From Dyadobacter subterraneus (GTDB lineage: Bacteria; Bacteroidota; Bacteroidia; Cytophagales; Spirosomataceae): 64,000 bases of DNA. The notes beneath the pieces were generated by a model, which saw only the letters and a program-made list of their open reading frames with translations, was not told where the DNA came from and ran no database searches. The stretch covers positions 355,573 to 419,572 of the forward strand of contig NZ_JACYGY010000002.1 of NCBI RefSeq assembly GCF_015221875.1, read 5' to 3'. Positions 1 to 7,877 of this stretch are shown one piece after another; position 1 is the stretch's first letter, and each line of letters starts with the position of its first letter. The position numbers were made by a program, and so were the translations under genes.

Positions 1-892
1 AAACAACAACCGGCGCAGCAGGTGCAGTACAAGCAGATACCACAACACTGATTGCAGCACGGGGACTTTCACAACCCGCAGCAGTTACCTGGCTTACATA
101 ATAAATGACAGTTCCGGCAGTAGCCGTGGATGGTGTCGGTGTTGCTGATGAAGATGTTCCGCCAGATGCATCATTTCCCCACCATTTTAAAGTATTCCCT
201 GCCAAAGCAGTAGCTGATAAAGCAGCAGGCGTTTGACCAACTGTATAATTTACTGGTGAAACAACAACCGGCGCAGCAGGTGCAGTACAAGCAACATTAA
301 CAACTATTTCCGATCTAAGCCCCTCACAATCCCCAACTTTCTGACTTACAAAATAAGATTTCGTTCCGGCAGTAGCCGTGGATGGTGTTGGTGCTGTTGC
401 TGATCCGGTTCCGCCAGATGCTGCATCGTACCATAAATAACCAGCAGACGATGGCAAAGCAGTTGCAGGATCACCAACTGAATAATTAACCGGACTGGTT
501 ACTGTCGGAGCTCCTGGAATTGCATTAACAGTAAAGGCAGCACTAGGATCACCAATAACAGCTGGTGTGCTCGTAGTTACCCTGATTTTATAAGCTGCTC
601 CCGCAACAGAACCCGCTGGAATAACACCACTCAAAGGTGACGCTGTTCCAGTTCCAATGACATTTGGCGATGCAGGAAATACTCCGGTTTCATCAGATAA
701 TTCAGCTGAAAAAATAGTCCCCGCAGCAACAGTTCCCGTTGTTGTGTAAGCAATTGTCACAGAACTTCCAACGCACATTGATGTGGGTGTAATGGCTCCT
801 GTGGTTATAGCTGTCTGAGCAAATGAAGAAGCTATCCCAACGATAGCGGCAATGCATGCAAAAATTCCTTTTCTAATAAATGTTTTTTTCAT
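1..892 (-). CDS. Repeat-containing secreted surface protein, 5' part (partial at left edge)
   Basis: Reading leftwards from the ATG at 890-892 the frame stays open to base 1, so only the first 297 codons are visible. The protein starts with a signal peptide (MKKTFIRKGIFACIAAIVGI then an SSFAQ cleavage region). A Thr/Ser/Ala-rich stretch of about 130 residues follows, then Ig-like modules of about 84-86 residues marked by 'CTAPAAPVV', 'SPVNYTVG', 'TPTPSTATAGT' and 'YYVSQ'. The modules also repeat at DNA level: bases 1-34 recur at 259-292, and 111-136 recur at 363-388. Such modular proteins in Bacteroidota are usually large exported adhesins or T9SS cargo. The C-terminus that would show a sorting domain lies outside the window, so the exact class is inferred. 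Confidence 0.8.
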   Translation of the reverse strand, partial: MKKTFIRKGIFACIAAIVGIASSFAQTAITTGAITPTSMCVGSSVTIAYTTTGTVAAGTIFSAELSDETGVFPASPNVIGTGTASPLSGVIPAGSVAGAAYKIRVTTSTPAVIGDPSAAFTVNAIPGAPTVTSPVNYSVGDPATALPSSAGYLWYDAASGGTGSATAPTPSTATAGTKSYFVSQKVGDCEGLRSEIVVNVACTAPAAPVVVSPVNYTVGQTPAALSATALAGNTLKWWGNDASGGTSSSATPTPSTATAGTVIYYVSQVTAAGCESPRAAISVVVSACTAPAAPVVV

Positions 893-972
893 GTATGTAT
901 CTTAATATCTTTCCACTTACCTGTTAATGAAAGGTAAAGTTAGAGATATTTTTCAAATACATTTCCTTAGAA

Positions 973-3900
973 TTAACGAAGAATGCTTTTACGTTCCAGA
1001 AGTGACATATATACTACATCGTGAATTTTTCTGCGGGTGCGCTGCGAAGTAATACTGTTGTTTTCAGCATCGGGATGAATACGGTTTGATAAAAATACAA
1101 AGAGCAGATCTTCATCCGGATCCATCCAGACAATCGCGCCTGTAAATCCGGTATGGCCAAAAGAATTTACGGATGCCTGAGCAGAAACATAGGCACTGTT
1201 TCCGTCAGAAGGTGCTTTATCCCATCCCAAACCTCTGTGATGAGCCTCATCATACATTCTTGAAAAAAGCGGAACAGTACCCGGAGCAAAAAACTGTCTG
1301 CCCCCATAATTACCTTTCCATAAATTCATTTGCATCAATACAGCCAGATCTGTTGCAGTAGAAAACAAACCTGCATGCCCGGAAACCCCTCCCTGCACGG
1401 CTCCCATCTGATCATGAACCGTTCCCTGAATTAATTGGCTTCGAAAACGATAATCCTGTTCTGTTGGTGCAATCTGTTTTTCAGGAAAGCGCTGTAATGG
1501 ATTAAATCCGGTATACGGCAATCCCAGTGGTTCATAAATGTTGGCAGCTACAAAAATATTCAACGGCTGACCAGTCACTTTTTCAATCACTTTTTGCAAA
1601 GTCAAAAACCCCAGGTCACTGTATAAATACGCGTATTTACCAGCTTTGTCTTTTGTATTGTTTAACGGAGATTTCACCACCCATTTCCAAACCGAATCAC
1701 GTAACGTAGGTTTCGCAAAAAGTTTTGGTGCAACCTGAAGATTGTAAATACTATCAGGTTTCGAGCTATAATATTCTGGCAGCAAACCGCCTGCACTGGT
1801 TTTGGTCCTGTCCCATAATGTCGGATAAAAAGAAACCAACCCGGAACGGTGCATCAACAAATCACGAATGGTAAAATTTTGTTTATTACTGCCAATTAGT
1901 TCTGGCAAATAATGAGAAGCTTTTTCATCCAGATCAATCAATTTGCGGTCGTAAAGCAGCATTACGGATTGTAAAGTTGCCGCAACTTTTGTTACCGAAG
2001 CAACATCGTAAATCGTTTCAGAAGTTACCCGTTCAGGCGTGCGGTAGTTTAATCCGCCAAAAGATTTATCATAAACAATTTTTCCTCTGCGTGCGACTAC
2101 AACCTGGCAGCCGGGAAATACATGATCCATTATGGCAGTATTAGCAATGCCATCAATTTTTTGTAACATAGCTGCATTCATCCCCACACTTTCCGGTGTA
2201 CCGAAACTGATGCGATTTAAACTTTCTGTCTCCATACCATCACCTGCTTTGTAAGAAAGTACAGAAACCGGCAGTTTCCCTTTGGAAGCCAATGCGCCAA
2301 AAATAATCTGCGGAACAATTTCCTGTTGGTCCGAGCCATCCTGATTTGCACAGATCAATGCGTCTGTTTCAGGGAAAAACTGGATACTATATGGACTGCC
2401 AAACAAACACAAAATAACTTTTTTGCCGCTTTGCTTTAATTGTTTTACAAACTCCGCAGTACCGGTCGAAATGCCGTAATTATATTTTGCATTAGATGAA
2501 ATCCCTGTTACACCAACCACCACAGTTTCGTAAGGCTGCAGATAACTAAGCATCTGTAAAATCTCTTCCTGAGAAGGATCTGACAGAAAAGTATAAGGCC
2601 TCATAGGCTTATACGTTGACAGCATTTTCTGGAAAACAGAAGTACTTCCTTCACCTATCAAAACAGACGCCATTGTTTGCGCCATGATGGATGTGATCGG
2701 TAAAATATTGTTATCATTTCGAACCACAGTAACCGAAGCTTCTGACAATTCACGATACAATTCCTTACTATCTTCTCTATTGAGGTCAGAATACAGATTA
2801 TTGATATCAATCGGTTTATATTGACCTAAACCAGACCAGTATTTAGCCTGCAAAATCCGTTTTACCTTATCATCCAGAAATTTCTGAGTGATCGTTCCCT
2901 GATTAAGTGCGTCTTTTATTTTGGTAATTGTTTCCGCTACATTTTCAGGATATAACAAAACGTCGTTACCAGCCATCAGTGCTTTTAGATTTACCTCCGC
3001 CGCCCGGCCTGTTTTCAAAACACCACGCATGTTCATCGCATCTGTAAAAACCAGTCCGCGGAATCCCATCTGGTTTTTCAACAAACCAGTTATCACTTTT
3101 TCAGAAAGCGAACTCGCAAGCTGCGGTGAATTATCCAGAGAAGGAATAAACAAATGGCCGCTCAAAACACCCATCAAACTATCAGCAATAAGCTGACGAT
3201 AAGGATAAAGATCAATATTATTCAGTTGCTCAACCGAATGTGTCAAAACGGGTAATGTAAAATGAGAATCAGCGTCCGTATCGCCATGGCCAGGAAAATG
3301 TTTTGCAGTAGCAATAATGCCGTTATGCTGCAAGCCTTTCATATAAGCAACGGCTTTCCGCGTCACGTTTTCCCGGTCTTCACCAAAAGAACGTATCCCG
3401 ATCACCGGATTTTTTGGATTGCTGTTGATATCAGAAACAGGAGCAAAGTTGATTTGAATTCCGAGACGGCGACATTGTCTGGCAATATCGCTGCCCATTT
3501 TATAAATCAGTTCATCATCCTGAATGGCTCCTAAAACCATTTGTTTTGGAAAAGAAATCGTACTATCCAAACGCATTCCCAAACCCCATTCACCATCAAT
3601 TCCAATGAAAAGCGGAACTTTTGAATGTGCCTGATAATGATTTGTAAGTTGAGCCTGACGAACCGGACCGCCCTGAAAAAAGATCAAGCCCCCTAAATGG
3701 AAATCGTCAATCAGCCTGTCAATATAACGTGTATTTGCTTCTTCCCTGTTTGAAAAAGTCGCGACCATAAAGAGCTGCCCGATTTTTTCTTCCAGTGAAA
3801 GCGATTTCAGTGTACTGTCAACCCATTGATTTTCGGGTAAAACAATAACAGGCTCCGCGCGTCTTCGTGGAGCTTTAACCTGTTTCTTTTCCAAAACAGG

Positions 3901-4026
3901 TTTTTCGATTTCGGCATAAGTTTCTCTGGTCTGGATTAATTTCCAGGCAACGGATACTGAACCAAAAAAGACCAAAATCAAAATACTTGCAACTACCCGA
4001 ATACGGCTTCCCAACCTTTTTTCCAT
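973..4026 (-). CDS. GH3 beta-N-acetylhexosaminidase (NagZ-like) fused to a beta-lactamase-fold serine hydrolase
   Basis: A 1017-residue, two-enzyme protein. Residues 1-30 hold a membrane anchor or signal segment. Residues about 65-400 are a GH3 domain with the NagZ-type signature KHFPGHGDTDADSH (242-255) and FTDAMNM with the likely nucleophile D329. Residues about 400-600 form the GH3 C-terminal alpha/beta region. Residues about 610-1010 are a class C beta-lactamase/PBP-like domain with SVTK (677-680, catalytic Ser and Lys), a YSD motif near 805 and HTGFTG near the C-terminus. Known NagZ enzymes remove GlcNAc from muropeptides, and PBP-like hydrolases act on peptide stems or esters. Cell-wall recycling or turnover in the periplasm is therefore the likely role. 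The fusion is recurrent in Bacteroidota and the reading frame is intact. Confidence 0.9.
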   Translation of the reverse strand: MEKRLGSRIRVVASILILVFFGSVSVAWKLIQTRETYAEIEKPVLEKKQVKAPRRRAEPVIVLPENQWVDSTLKSLSLEEKIGQLFMVATFSNREEANTRYIDRLIDDFHLGGLIFFQGGPVRQAQLTNHYQAHSKVPLFIGIDGEWGLGMRLDSTISFPKQMVLGAIQDDELIYKMGSDIARQCRRLGIQINFAPVSDINSNPKNPVIGIRSFGEDRENVTRKAVAYMKGLQHNGIIATAKHFPGHGDTDADSHFTLPVLTHSVEQLNNIDLYPYRQLIADSLMGVLSGHLFIPSLDNSPQLASSLSEKVITGLLKNQMGFRGLVFTDAMNMRGVLKTGRAAEVNLKALMAGNDVLLYPENVAETITKIKDALNQGTITQKFLDDKVKRILQAKYWSGLGQYKPIDINNLYSDLNREDSKELYRELSEASVTVVRNDNNILPITSIMAQTMASVLIGEGSTSVFQKMLSTYKPMRPYTFLSDPSQEEILQMLSYLQPYETVVVGVTGISSNAKYNYGISTGTAEFVKQLKQSGKKVILCLFGSPYSIQFFPETDALICANQDGSDQQEIVPQIIFGALASKGKLPVSVLSYKAGDGMETESLNRISFGTPESVGMNAAMLQKIDGIANTAIMDHVFPGCQVVVARRGKIVYDKSFGGLNYRTPERVTSETIYDVASVTKVAATLQSVMLLYDRKLIDLDEKASHYLPELIGSNKQNFTIRDLLMHRSGLVSFYPTLWDRTKTSAGGLLPEYYSSKPDSIYNLQVAPKLFAKPTLRDSVWKWVVKSPLNNTKDKAGKYAYLYSDLGFLTLQKVIEKVTGQPLNIFVAANIYEPLGLPYTGFNPLQRFPEKQIAPTEQDYRFRSQLIQGTVHDQMGAVQGGVSGHAGLFSTATDLAVLMQMNLWKGNYGGRQFFAPGTVPLFSRMYDEAHHRGLGWDKAPSDGNSAYVSAQASVNSFGHTGFTGAIVWMDPDEDLLFVFLSNRIHPDAENNSITSQRTRRKIHDVVYMSLLERKSILR

Positions 4027-4159
4027 CTCTATTTTCCCAAACTTTTTAAGGAAGTATTATTCAAAACATTTAAGGTCGTTGAGCCAAATTTTTCTTTCTT
4101 TATTTATATCAACAACAATTATCAACAGCAAAAAATCCGCTTTAAACTCGTTTTAAGGC

Positions 4160-4225
4160 AATTCTAATCTTTGGCTGTTTGCTGATACCGCTTGGCTTTT
4201 AGCTGATGGCTCATTATCAGATTGT
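4160..4225. repeat. Degenerate 'TTGGCTG/GCTGAT' simple repeat
   Basis: The spacer between the ABC ATPase and the GH3 fusion contains imperfect copies of short words built from TTGGCT, GCTGAT and TTGCTGAT. This looks like decayed low-complexity intergenic sequence. No gene or promoter is evident in it. Confidence 0.35.
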
Positions 4226-4261
4226 TGCTGATTTGCCATTAACAATTAATAACAAAAACAT

Positions 4262-4969
4262 TCAGACGGTTAAATTTCTAAAAGTCTCTTCAAGTGACTT
4301 TCCTGTTTGTCTTAGTGTTTCAAGAGAACTGTCACTCACAACTCGGCCTTTATTTATGATAATGACACGGTCGCATAAGGCTTCCACTTCCTGCATAATA
4401 TGGGTTGAAAAAAGGACGGTTTTATTATGCCCTGCAGTGCGGATCAATTCTCTGATTTCCTGGATCTGGTTTGGGTCCAGACCTGTGGTTGGTTCATCCA
4501 GAATAAGTACCGCCGGATCGTGCAGGAAAGATTGGGCCAAGCCAACACGCTGACGATATCCTTTGGAAAGCTGCCCGATTTTTTTTCGTTTTTCAACTTC
4601 CAGCCCGCAAAGATTGATCATCTCATCCACACGTGATTTCAAGGCCGAACCACGCATGCCATAAAGTTTTCCCGAAAAAAGCAGAAATTCCCGGACGTAC
4701 ATATCCAGATATAGTGGATTATGCTCGGGCAAATATCCAATAGCCCGGCGCGCGGGCATGGCTTGTTGCTGCACATCAAAATCGGCAACCGTTGCTGTTC
4801 CCGAAGTGGAATTAAGATAACCGGTAAGAATCTTCATCGTTGTTGATTTCCCTGCACCGTTTGGCCCAAGAAAACCTACAATTTCTCCGGGTTTCAGGGA
4901 AAAAGAAATCCCGTCCACTGCACGCTGCGTTCCGTAAACTTTTGTAAGATTCGTTACTTGTATTGACAT
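4262..4969 (-). CDS. gldA: GldA-like ABC transporter ATP-binding protein
   Basis: A 235-residue ABC ATPase. It has Walker A GPNGAGKST (35-43), signature LSKGYRQRV (134-142), Walker B LILDEP (155-160), a D-loop after TTGLDP and the H-loop histidine at 190 (FSTHIMQEVEALC). The stretch after Walker A, GYLPEHNPLYLDMYVREFL, is characteristic of GldA, the ATPase of the GldAFG exporter linked to gliding and type IX secretion in Bacteroidota. No permease gene (gldF/gldG) lies beside it. The protein also stops about 60 residues short of typical GldA lengths of roughly 300, so the symbol is tentative. A generic ABC-2 exporter ATPase is the alternative. It is transcribed alone, with a repeat-rich spacer upstream. 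Confidence 0.8.
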   Translation of the reverse strand: MSIQVTNLTKVYGTQRAVDGISFSLKPGEIVGFLGPNGAGKSTTMKILTGYLNSTSGTATVADFDVQQQAMPARRAIGYLPEHNPLYLDMYVREFLLFSGKLYGMRGSALKSRVDEMINLCGLEVEKRKKIGQLSKGYRQRVGLAQSFLHDPAVLILDEPTTGLDPNQIQEIRELIRTAGHNKTVLFSTHIMQEVEALCDRVIIINKGRVVSDSSLETLRQTGKSLEETFRNLTV

Positions 4970-5016
4970 TTATCTACTTTATTTCTTCGTTGGCCACGCT
5001 GAGAATTTCGGTCTCG

Positions 5017-5114
5017 TTGGGGTAATTCTGTTGGGGGTAATCCTGTTGGGGTAATCCCTTGTGGTTACCCTTTCAATCCTGATCTCCTTTTACCCTTTAA
5101 ACCCTGATCTCCTT
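5017..5114. repeat. Short tandem repeats: 14-15 bp x3 and 25 bp x2
   Basis: Three consecutive copies of a 14-15 base unit (TTGGGGTAATTCTG at 5017-5030, then 5031-5045 and 5046-5058) are followed by two copies of a 25-base unit (5065-5089 and 5090-5114, two mismatches). This is part of a 435-base gene-free stretch between the ATPase and the DUF5009-type gene. Confidence 0.75.
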
Positions 5115-5184
5115 TTATTTCTCAGCAAATATCTGGAAATTCTTTGCAACTATTCGGAAAACCCGGAGAATTTCCAAATAGTTG

Positions 5185-5383
5185 CCTGGGCGATATTCCT
5201 GGATAGTTCCAAGGACAATGTCCTCCGGTAGTTCCAAGGGCGATATTCCGGATAATTTTAAGGACCATATTCCCGGATTCTTCCAAGGGCGATATTCCCG
5301 GATCTTCCAAGGCTATATTCCCGGATAGTTCCAAGGTTATATTCCCGGGTAATTCCGAGGACCATATTCCCGGATAATTCCGA
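5185..5383. repeat. Degenerate tandem repeat, about 25 bp x 8
   Basis: Eight imperfect head-to-tail copies of a unit close to ATATTCCCGGATAGTTCCAA plus GGGCG, each 24-26 bases long. Copies differ by a few substitutions and one-base indels. A 70-codon open frame crosses the array on the minus strand only because the period permits it. It has no start context or recognisable product and is not called as a gene. Confidence 0.75.
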
Positions 5384-5404
5384 GGGCGACCACTAGGGTC
5401 GCCC
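5384..5404 (-). terminator. GC-rich palindrome directly after the DUF5009-type gene
   Basis: GGGCGACC and GGTCGCCC form a perfect 8-base-pair stem around a 5-base loop, beginning one base after the TAG stop of the gene at 5405-6520. It could terminate that transcript, but there is no T-run on the minus strand. A REP-like palindrome is the alternative. Confidence 0.5.
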
Positions 5405-6520
5405 CTACACCTTTAAAAACAATTTATTTCTCCACAACAAATACATGAATGCCCATTGTACGCCAATGAATGCAAGCACGCCTCCAACGGCAGGTATCGG
5501 TTCAGGGAAGAAATCCAGTAACCCACCGAAAATTGCTTCTGCGGTATATTCAAAATCAATATAACGGCCGACCATGTAAATTACAATCGAGTTCATTCCG
5601 ATTACTACGAAAAAGAATGTCCAGCGACGATAATTCAAAACATCTACGATCCAATAGAAAAATGCAAGTAACAATACGCTGCATCCGCCTGCGCAAAGCA
5701 CAAACGAACTTGTCCACAAATTCTTATTGATTGGAAAAACAATATCCCAAAGCTGTGAGATAATCAAACTGACAACACCACCAGCTACAAGATAAAGTAC
5801 TTTTTTATTTTGAGAAAGTTTAGCAGAATCAGTTCTTAGAATTTCTCCTGAAAATATTCCCATTAATCCAGTTGCAATAGCTGGAATTGTTGAAACCAAA
5901 CCTTCCGGATCGTGAATTTTTAAATGCAGACGTCCTGGAAGAATCATTCTGTCAAAATAACTTGCAGGATTACATTCCATCGTCATTAATCCGGCTTCGC
6001 AACCCGGAACCGGGAAATACATCATAAATGCCCAGTAGCCTAATAACAAACCAGCAAACCAGATCCAGCGACTTGTTTTTCCGGTATACAAATAGATAAT
6101 CTGCGCAAACATTCCTGCCAAACCGATACGTCCCAAAACACTTGGATAACGCATATTAGCCCATTCGGTATGAAAAATTCCATTGTTATAGATGATCCCT
6201 AAAAAAACAAGGATAATGCCTCTCTGAATTACTTTACGAATTAAATCTGAGGCCGGCACTCCTTTTTCCAAACGGCTTCCCAATGAAAATGGCGTTGATA
6301 CACCTGCCATAAAAAGGAAAGTAGGGAAAATTAAATCATAGGCACGGAAACCATTCCAGTCGGGATGGGTAAGCTGATGTGCAATAAATACGGCCCACGA
6401 CCAGCCGGTGACTTTGGCTAAAACAGCAAAGATATCTTCGCCACCGGAAATCCAAAACATGTCAAACCCACGCAGCGTATCCAGAGATAACAACCGGTGC
6501 GAAGTAGAATTTTCTTTCAT
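5405..6520 (-). CDS. DUF5009 / HGSNAT-type multipass membrane acyltransferase
   Basis: A 371-residue integral membrane protein with about ten hydrophobic segments. It opens with the family signature RLLSLDTLRGFDMFWI (9-24), typical of bacterial relatives of heparan-alpha-glucosaminide N-acetyltransferase (COG4299, DUF5009). Conserved features include an early acidic SGGEDIF loop, FPTFLFMAGVSTPFS and IYMVGRYIDF near the C-terminus. Relatives are thought to acetylate sugars across the cytoplasmic membrane, but the substrate here is unknown. It is transcribed alone. The GC-rich hairpin just after its stop codon may end the message. Confidence 0.85.
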   Translation of the reverse strand: MKENSTSHRLLSLDTLRGFDMFWISGGEDIFAVLAKVTGWSWAVFIAHQLTHPDWNGFRAYDLIFPTFLFMAGVSTPFSLGSRLEKGVPASDLIRKVIQRGIILVFLGIIYNNGIFHTEWANMRYPSVLGRIGLAGMFAQIIYLYTGKTSRWIWFAGLLLGYWAFMMYFPVPGCEAGLMTMECNPASYFDRMILPGRLHLKIHDPEGLVSTIPAIATGLMGIFSGEILRTDSAKLSQNKKVLYLVAGGVVSLIISQLWDIVFPINKNLWTSSFVLCAGGCSVLLLAFFYWIVDVLNYRRWTFFFVVIGMNSIVIYMVGRYIDFEYTAEAIFGGLLDFFPEPIPAVGGVLAFIGVQWAFMYLLWRNKLFLKV

Positions 6521-6794
6521 TAGAAAAATAAGGGAAAAGGAAATAAAATTTGGTAAAAGAAGTACTTATGAAAAACTTTTATGGCTTACATTCACAAACA
6601 CAACTACAATTACTGGATTCTTACTGAAAAATACTATCGGCGGCTATGGGCAAAAGTGATTTTATTTAAATAAGCCAATTTGTGTAAAGGATAGTGAAAG
6701 AAGTTTTCCAACAGATTTTTCATTTCCGGTTTATATTCTTTTCAACGCATGCTTCGTTAGTACCATCAATATTCATTTCAACAAAATGCCGTCC

Positions 6795-7199
6795 ATGAAA
6801 AAACTCATCTTTTTATTTCTTGCTTTAACCGGATTATTATTTACAGGCTGCGCGACTTCCAACAATTCATCTTCCAAAGATTCAGAAGATTTTCAGGAAA
6901 CAACCACCATTAACCCAAAGCTGAATAACAAAAGGTTAGAAAAAAATCTTGAAAAATTCGCTGGTGATCTTGATCTTTCCAAAAGACAGGTGAAACAAAT
7001 CAAAAAGATTGAAAAACGTTATGCTCGCAAAGACAGGAAATTATCCAGAAATGATGAAGCGAAACGCCGGGATCACAAACAATTGGCAGAAGCAAAAAGA
7101 GAGGAGATTTTGTATGTTCTGACAAACGAACAACAGCAAAAACTGGAAGCATTATCGAAGAAAAACCGGTTTAGTTTTGATCGGATTTTTGGGAAGTAA
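6795..7199 (+). CDS. Small lipoprotein with CpxP/Spy-like LTxxQ features
   Basis: A 134-residue exported protein. The chosen ATG (6795) gives a clean lipoprotein signal (KKLIFLF... then LLFTGC with the lipidated Cys). An in-frame ATG three codons earlier (6786) is possible. After a Ser-rich linker the mature part is very basic and helical. It contains DLSKRQVKQIKKIEKRYARK, a long charged helix and LTNEQQQKLEAL. The pair DLSxxQ and LTxEQ resembles the LTxxQ motifs of the Spy/CpxP periplasmic chaperone family, a moderate inference. It stands alone on the plus strand, with an 11-base-pair inverted repeat 13 bases after its stop. Confidence 0.75.
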   Translation: MKKLIFLFLALTGLLFTGCATSNNSSSKDSEDFQETTTINPKLNNKRLEKNLEKFAGDLDLSKRQVKQIKKIEKRYARKDRKLSRNDEAKRRDHKQLAEAKREEILYVLTNEQQQKLEALSKKNRFSFDRIFGK

Positions 7200-7212
7200 A
7201 TTAACAAAGTGT

Positions 7213-7251
7213 GACTTCTATTATTAGAATTCGTTATAGTTAATAGAAGTC
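7213..7251 (+). terminator. Hairpin after the small lipoprotein gene
   Basis: GACTTCTATTA (7213-7223) and TAATAGAAGTC (7241-7251) are perfect 11-base arms around a 17-base loop. There is no T-run, so termination is only possible. Confidence 0.4.
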
Positions 7252-7349
7252 CTGCTTTGAATTCAAAAGATCATTATCTAAATTGATGAAGAATAGAATT
7301 TAGCCTCCTCAGTTTGCCATTTAAATTTCCTGACTATAAGTAAAAGATT

Positions 7350-7553
7350 ATGATAGCTTTACACCCAAAATACATAGTTGGCAACGAAGGAGAGCAACTC
7401 GTTGTGCTTCCGCTAAATGAGTTTGACAATATTATAGAAGCGTTGGAAGATCAGGAAGATGTGCGATTGTATGATGAAGCAAAAAAGGAAAACGATGGAA
7501 CTCGAATCCTATTTTCGGATTACCTAAACAATCGCGAATCAAAAAATGCCTGA
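7350..7553 (+). CDS. Antitoxin of a RelB/RelE-type toxin-antitoxin pair
   Basis: A 67-residue acidic protein (MIALHPKYIVGNEGEQLVVL..., then a Glu/Asp-rich helix EALEDQEDVRLYDEAKKE). Its stop codon overlaps the start of the RelE-like toxin by 8 bases (7546-7553), the translational coupling usual for type II modules. It resembles the short Phd/RelB-like antitoxins whose N-terminus binds DNA and whose C-terminus masks the toxin. The exact family cannot be settled by eye. Confidence 0.8.
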   Translation: MIALHPKYIVGNEGEQLVVLPLNEFDNIIEALEDQEDVRLYDEAKKENDGTRILFSDYLNNRESKNA

Positions 7554-7803
7554 GTATTCTGTTTACTTATCAAAGAAAGCTCAAAAGCAATTGGATAATC
7601 TTCCTGACAAAATTGTGTCATCAATTATTCCTACAATTGCCGCACTTGAAAATAACCCAAGACCTGATGGCTGCAAAAAATTGAAAGGCAGAGATGGTTA
7701 TCGGATACGAATTGGTAATTATCGGGTTATTTATGAAATATTGGATAAGGAATTAATAATCGATGTTATCGCCTTAGGCCATCGAAAAGATATTTATGAG
7801 TAG
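7546..7803 (+). CDS. RelE/ParE-superfamily toxin
   Basis: An 85-residue basic protein with the RelE fold pattern. It has SVYLSKKAQKQLDNLPDKI, then NNPRPDGCKKLKGRDGYRIR, then IGNYRVIYEILDKELIIDVI and the C-terminal ALGHRKDIYE. The terminal GHRKDIY block and the RIGNYRVIYEI strand match the RelE subgroup that cleaves ribosome-bound mRNA. ParE gyrase poisons share the fold, so the target is inferred. It overlaps the upstream antitoxin by 8 bases in a two-gene operon. The neighbours are unrelated single-copy genes, which suggests a recently inserted or mobile module. Confidence 0.88.
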   Translation: MPEYSVYLSKKAQKQLDNLPDKIVSSIIPTIAALENNPRPDGCKKLKGRDGYRIRIGNYRVIYEILDKELIIDVIALGHRKDIYE

Positions 7804-7841
7804 TCTACTTTCACCGGACGGCTCATCATAATTTAAAACCA

Positions 7842-7867
7842 ATTCGTGAAAAATTCGTGTATTCGTG
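7842..7867. repeat. Triplicated ATTCGTG heptamer
   Basis: ATTCGTG occurs at 7842-7848, 7853-7859 and 7861-7867 in the spacer after the toxin gene and before the nuoM stop. It reads CACGAAT on the other strand. It looks like a short dispersed intergenic element; nothing else is seen in this gap. Confidence 0.45.
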
Positions 7868-7877
7868 GCAAAAAAAA

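Noticed and set aside
5122..5334. 70-codon open frame in the repeat array, and the idea of a CRISPR array
   Set aside because: The frame exists only because the 25-base repeat lacks stops. The repeats are contiguous and degenerate without unique spacers, so this is not CRISPR.
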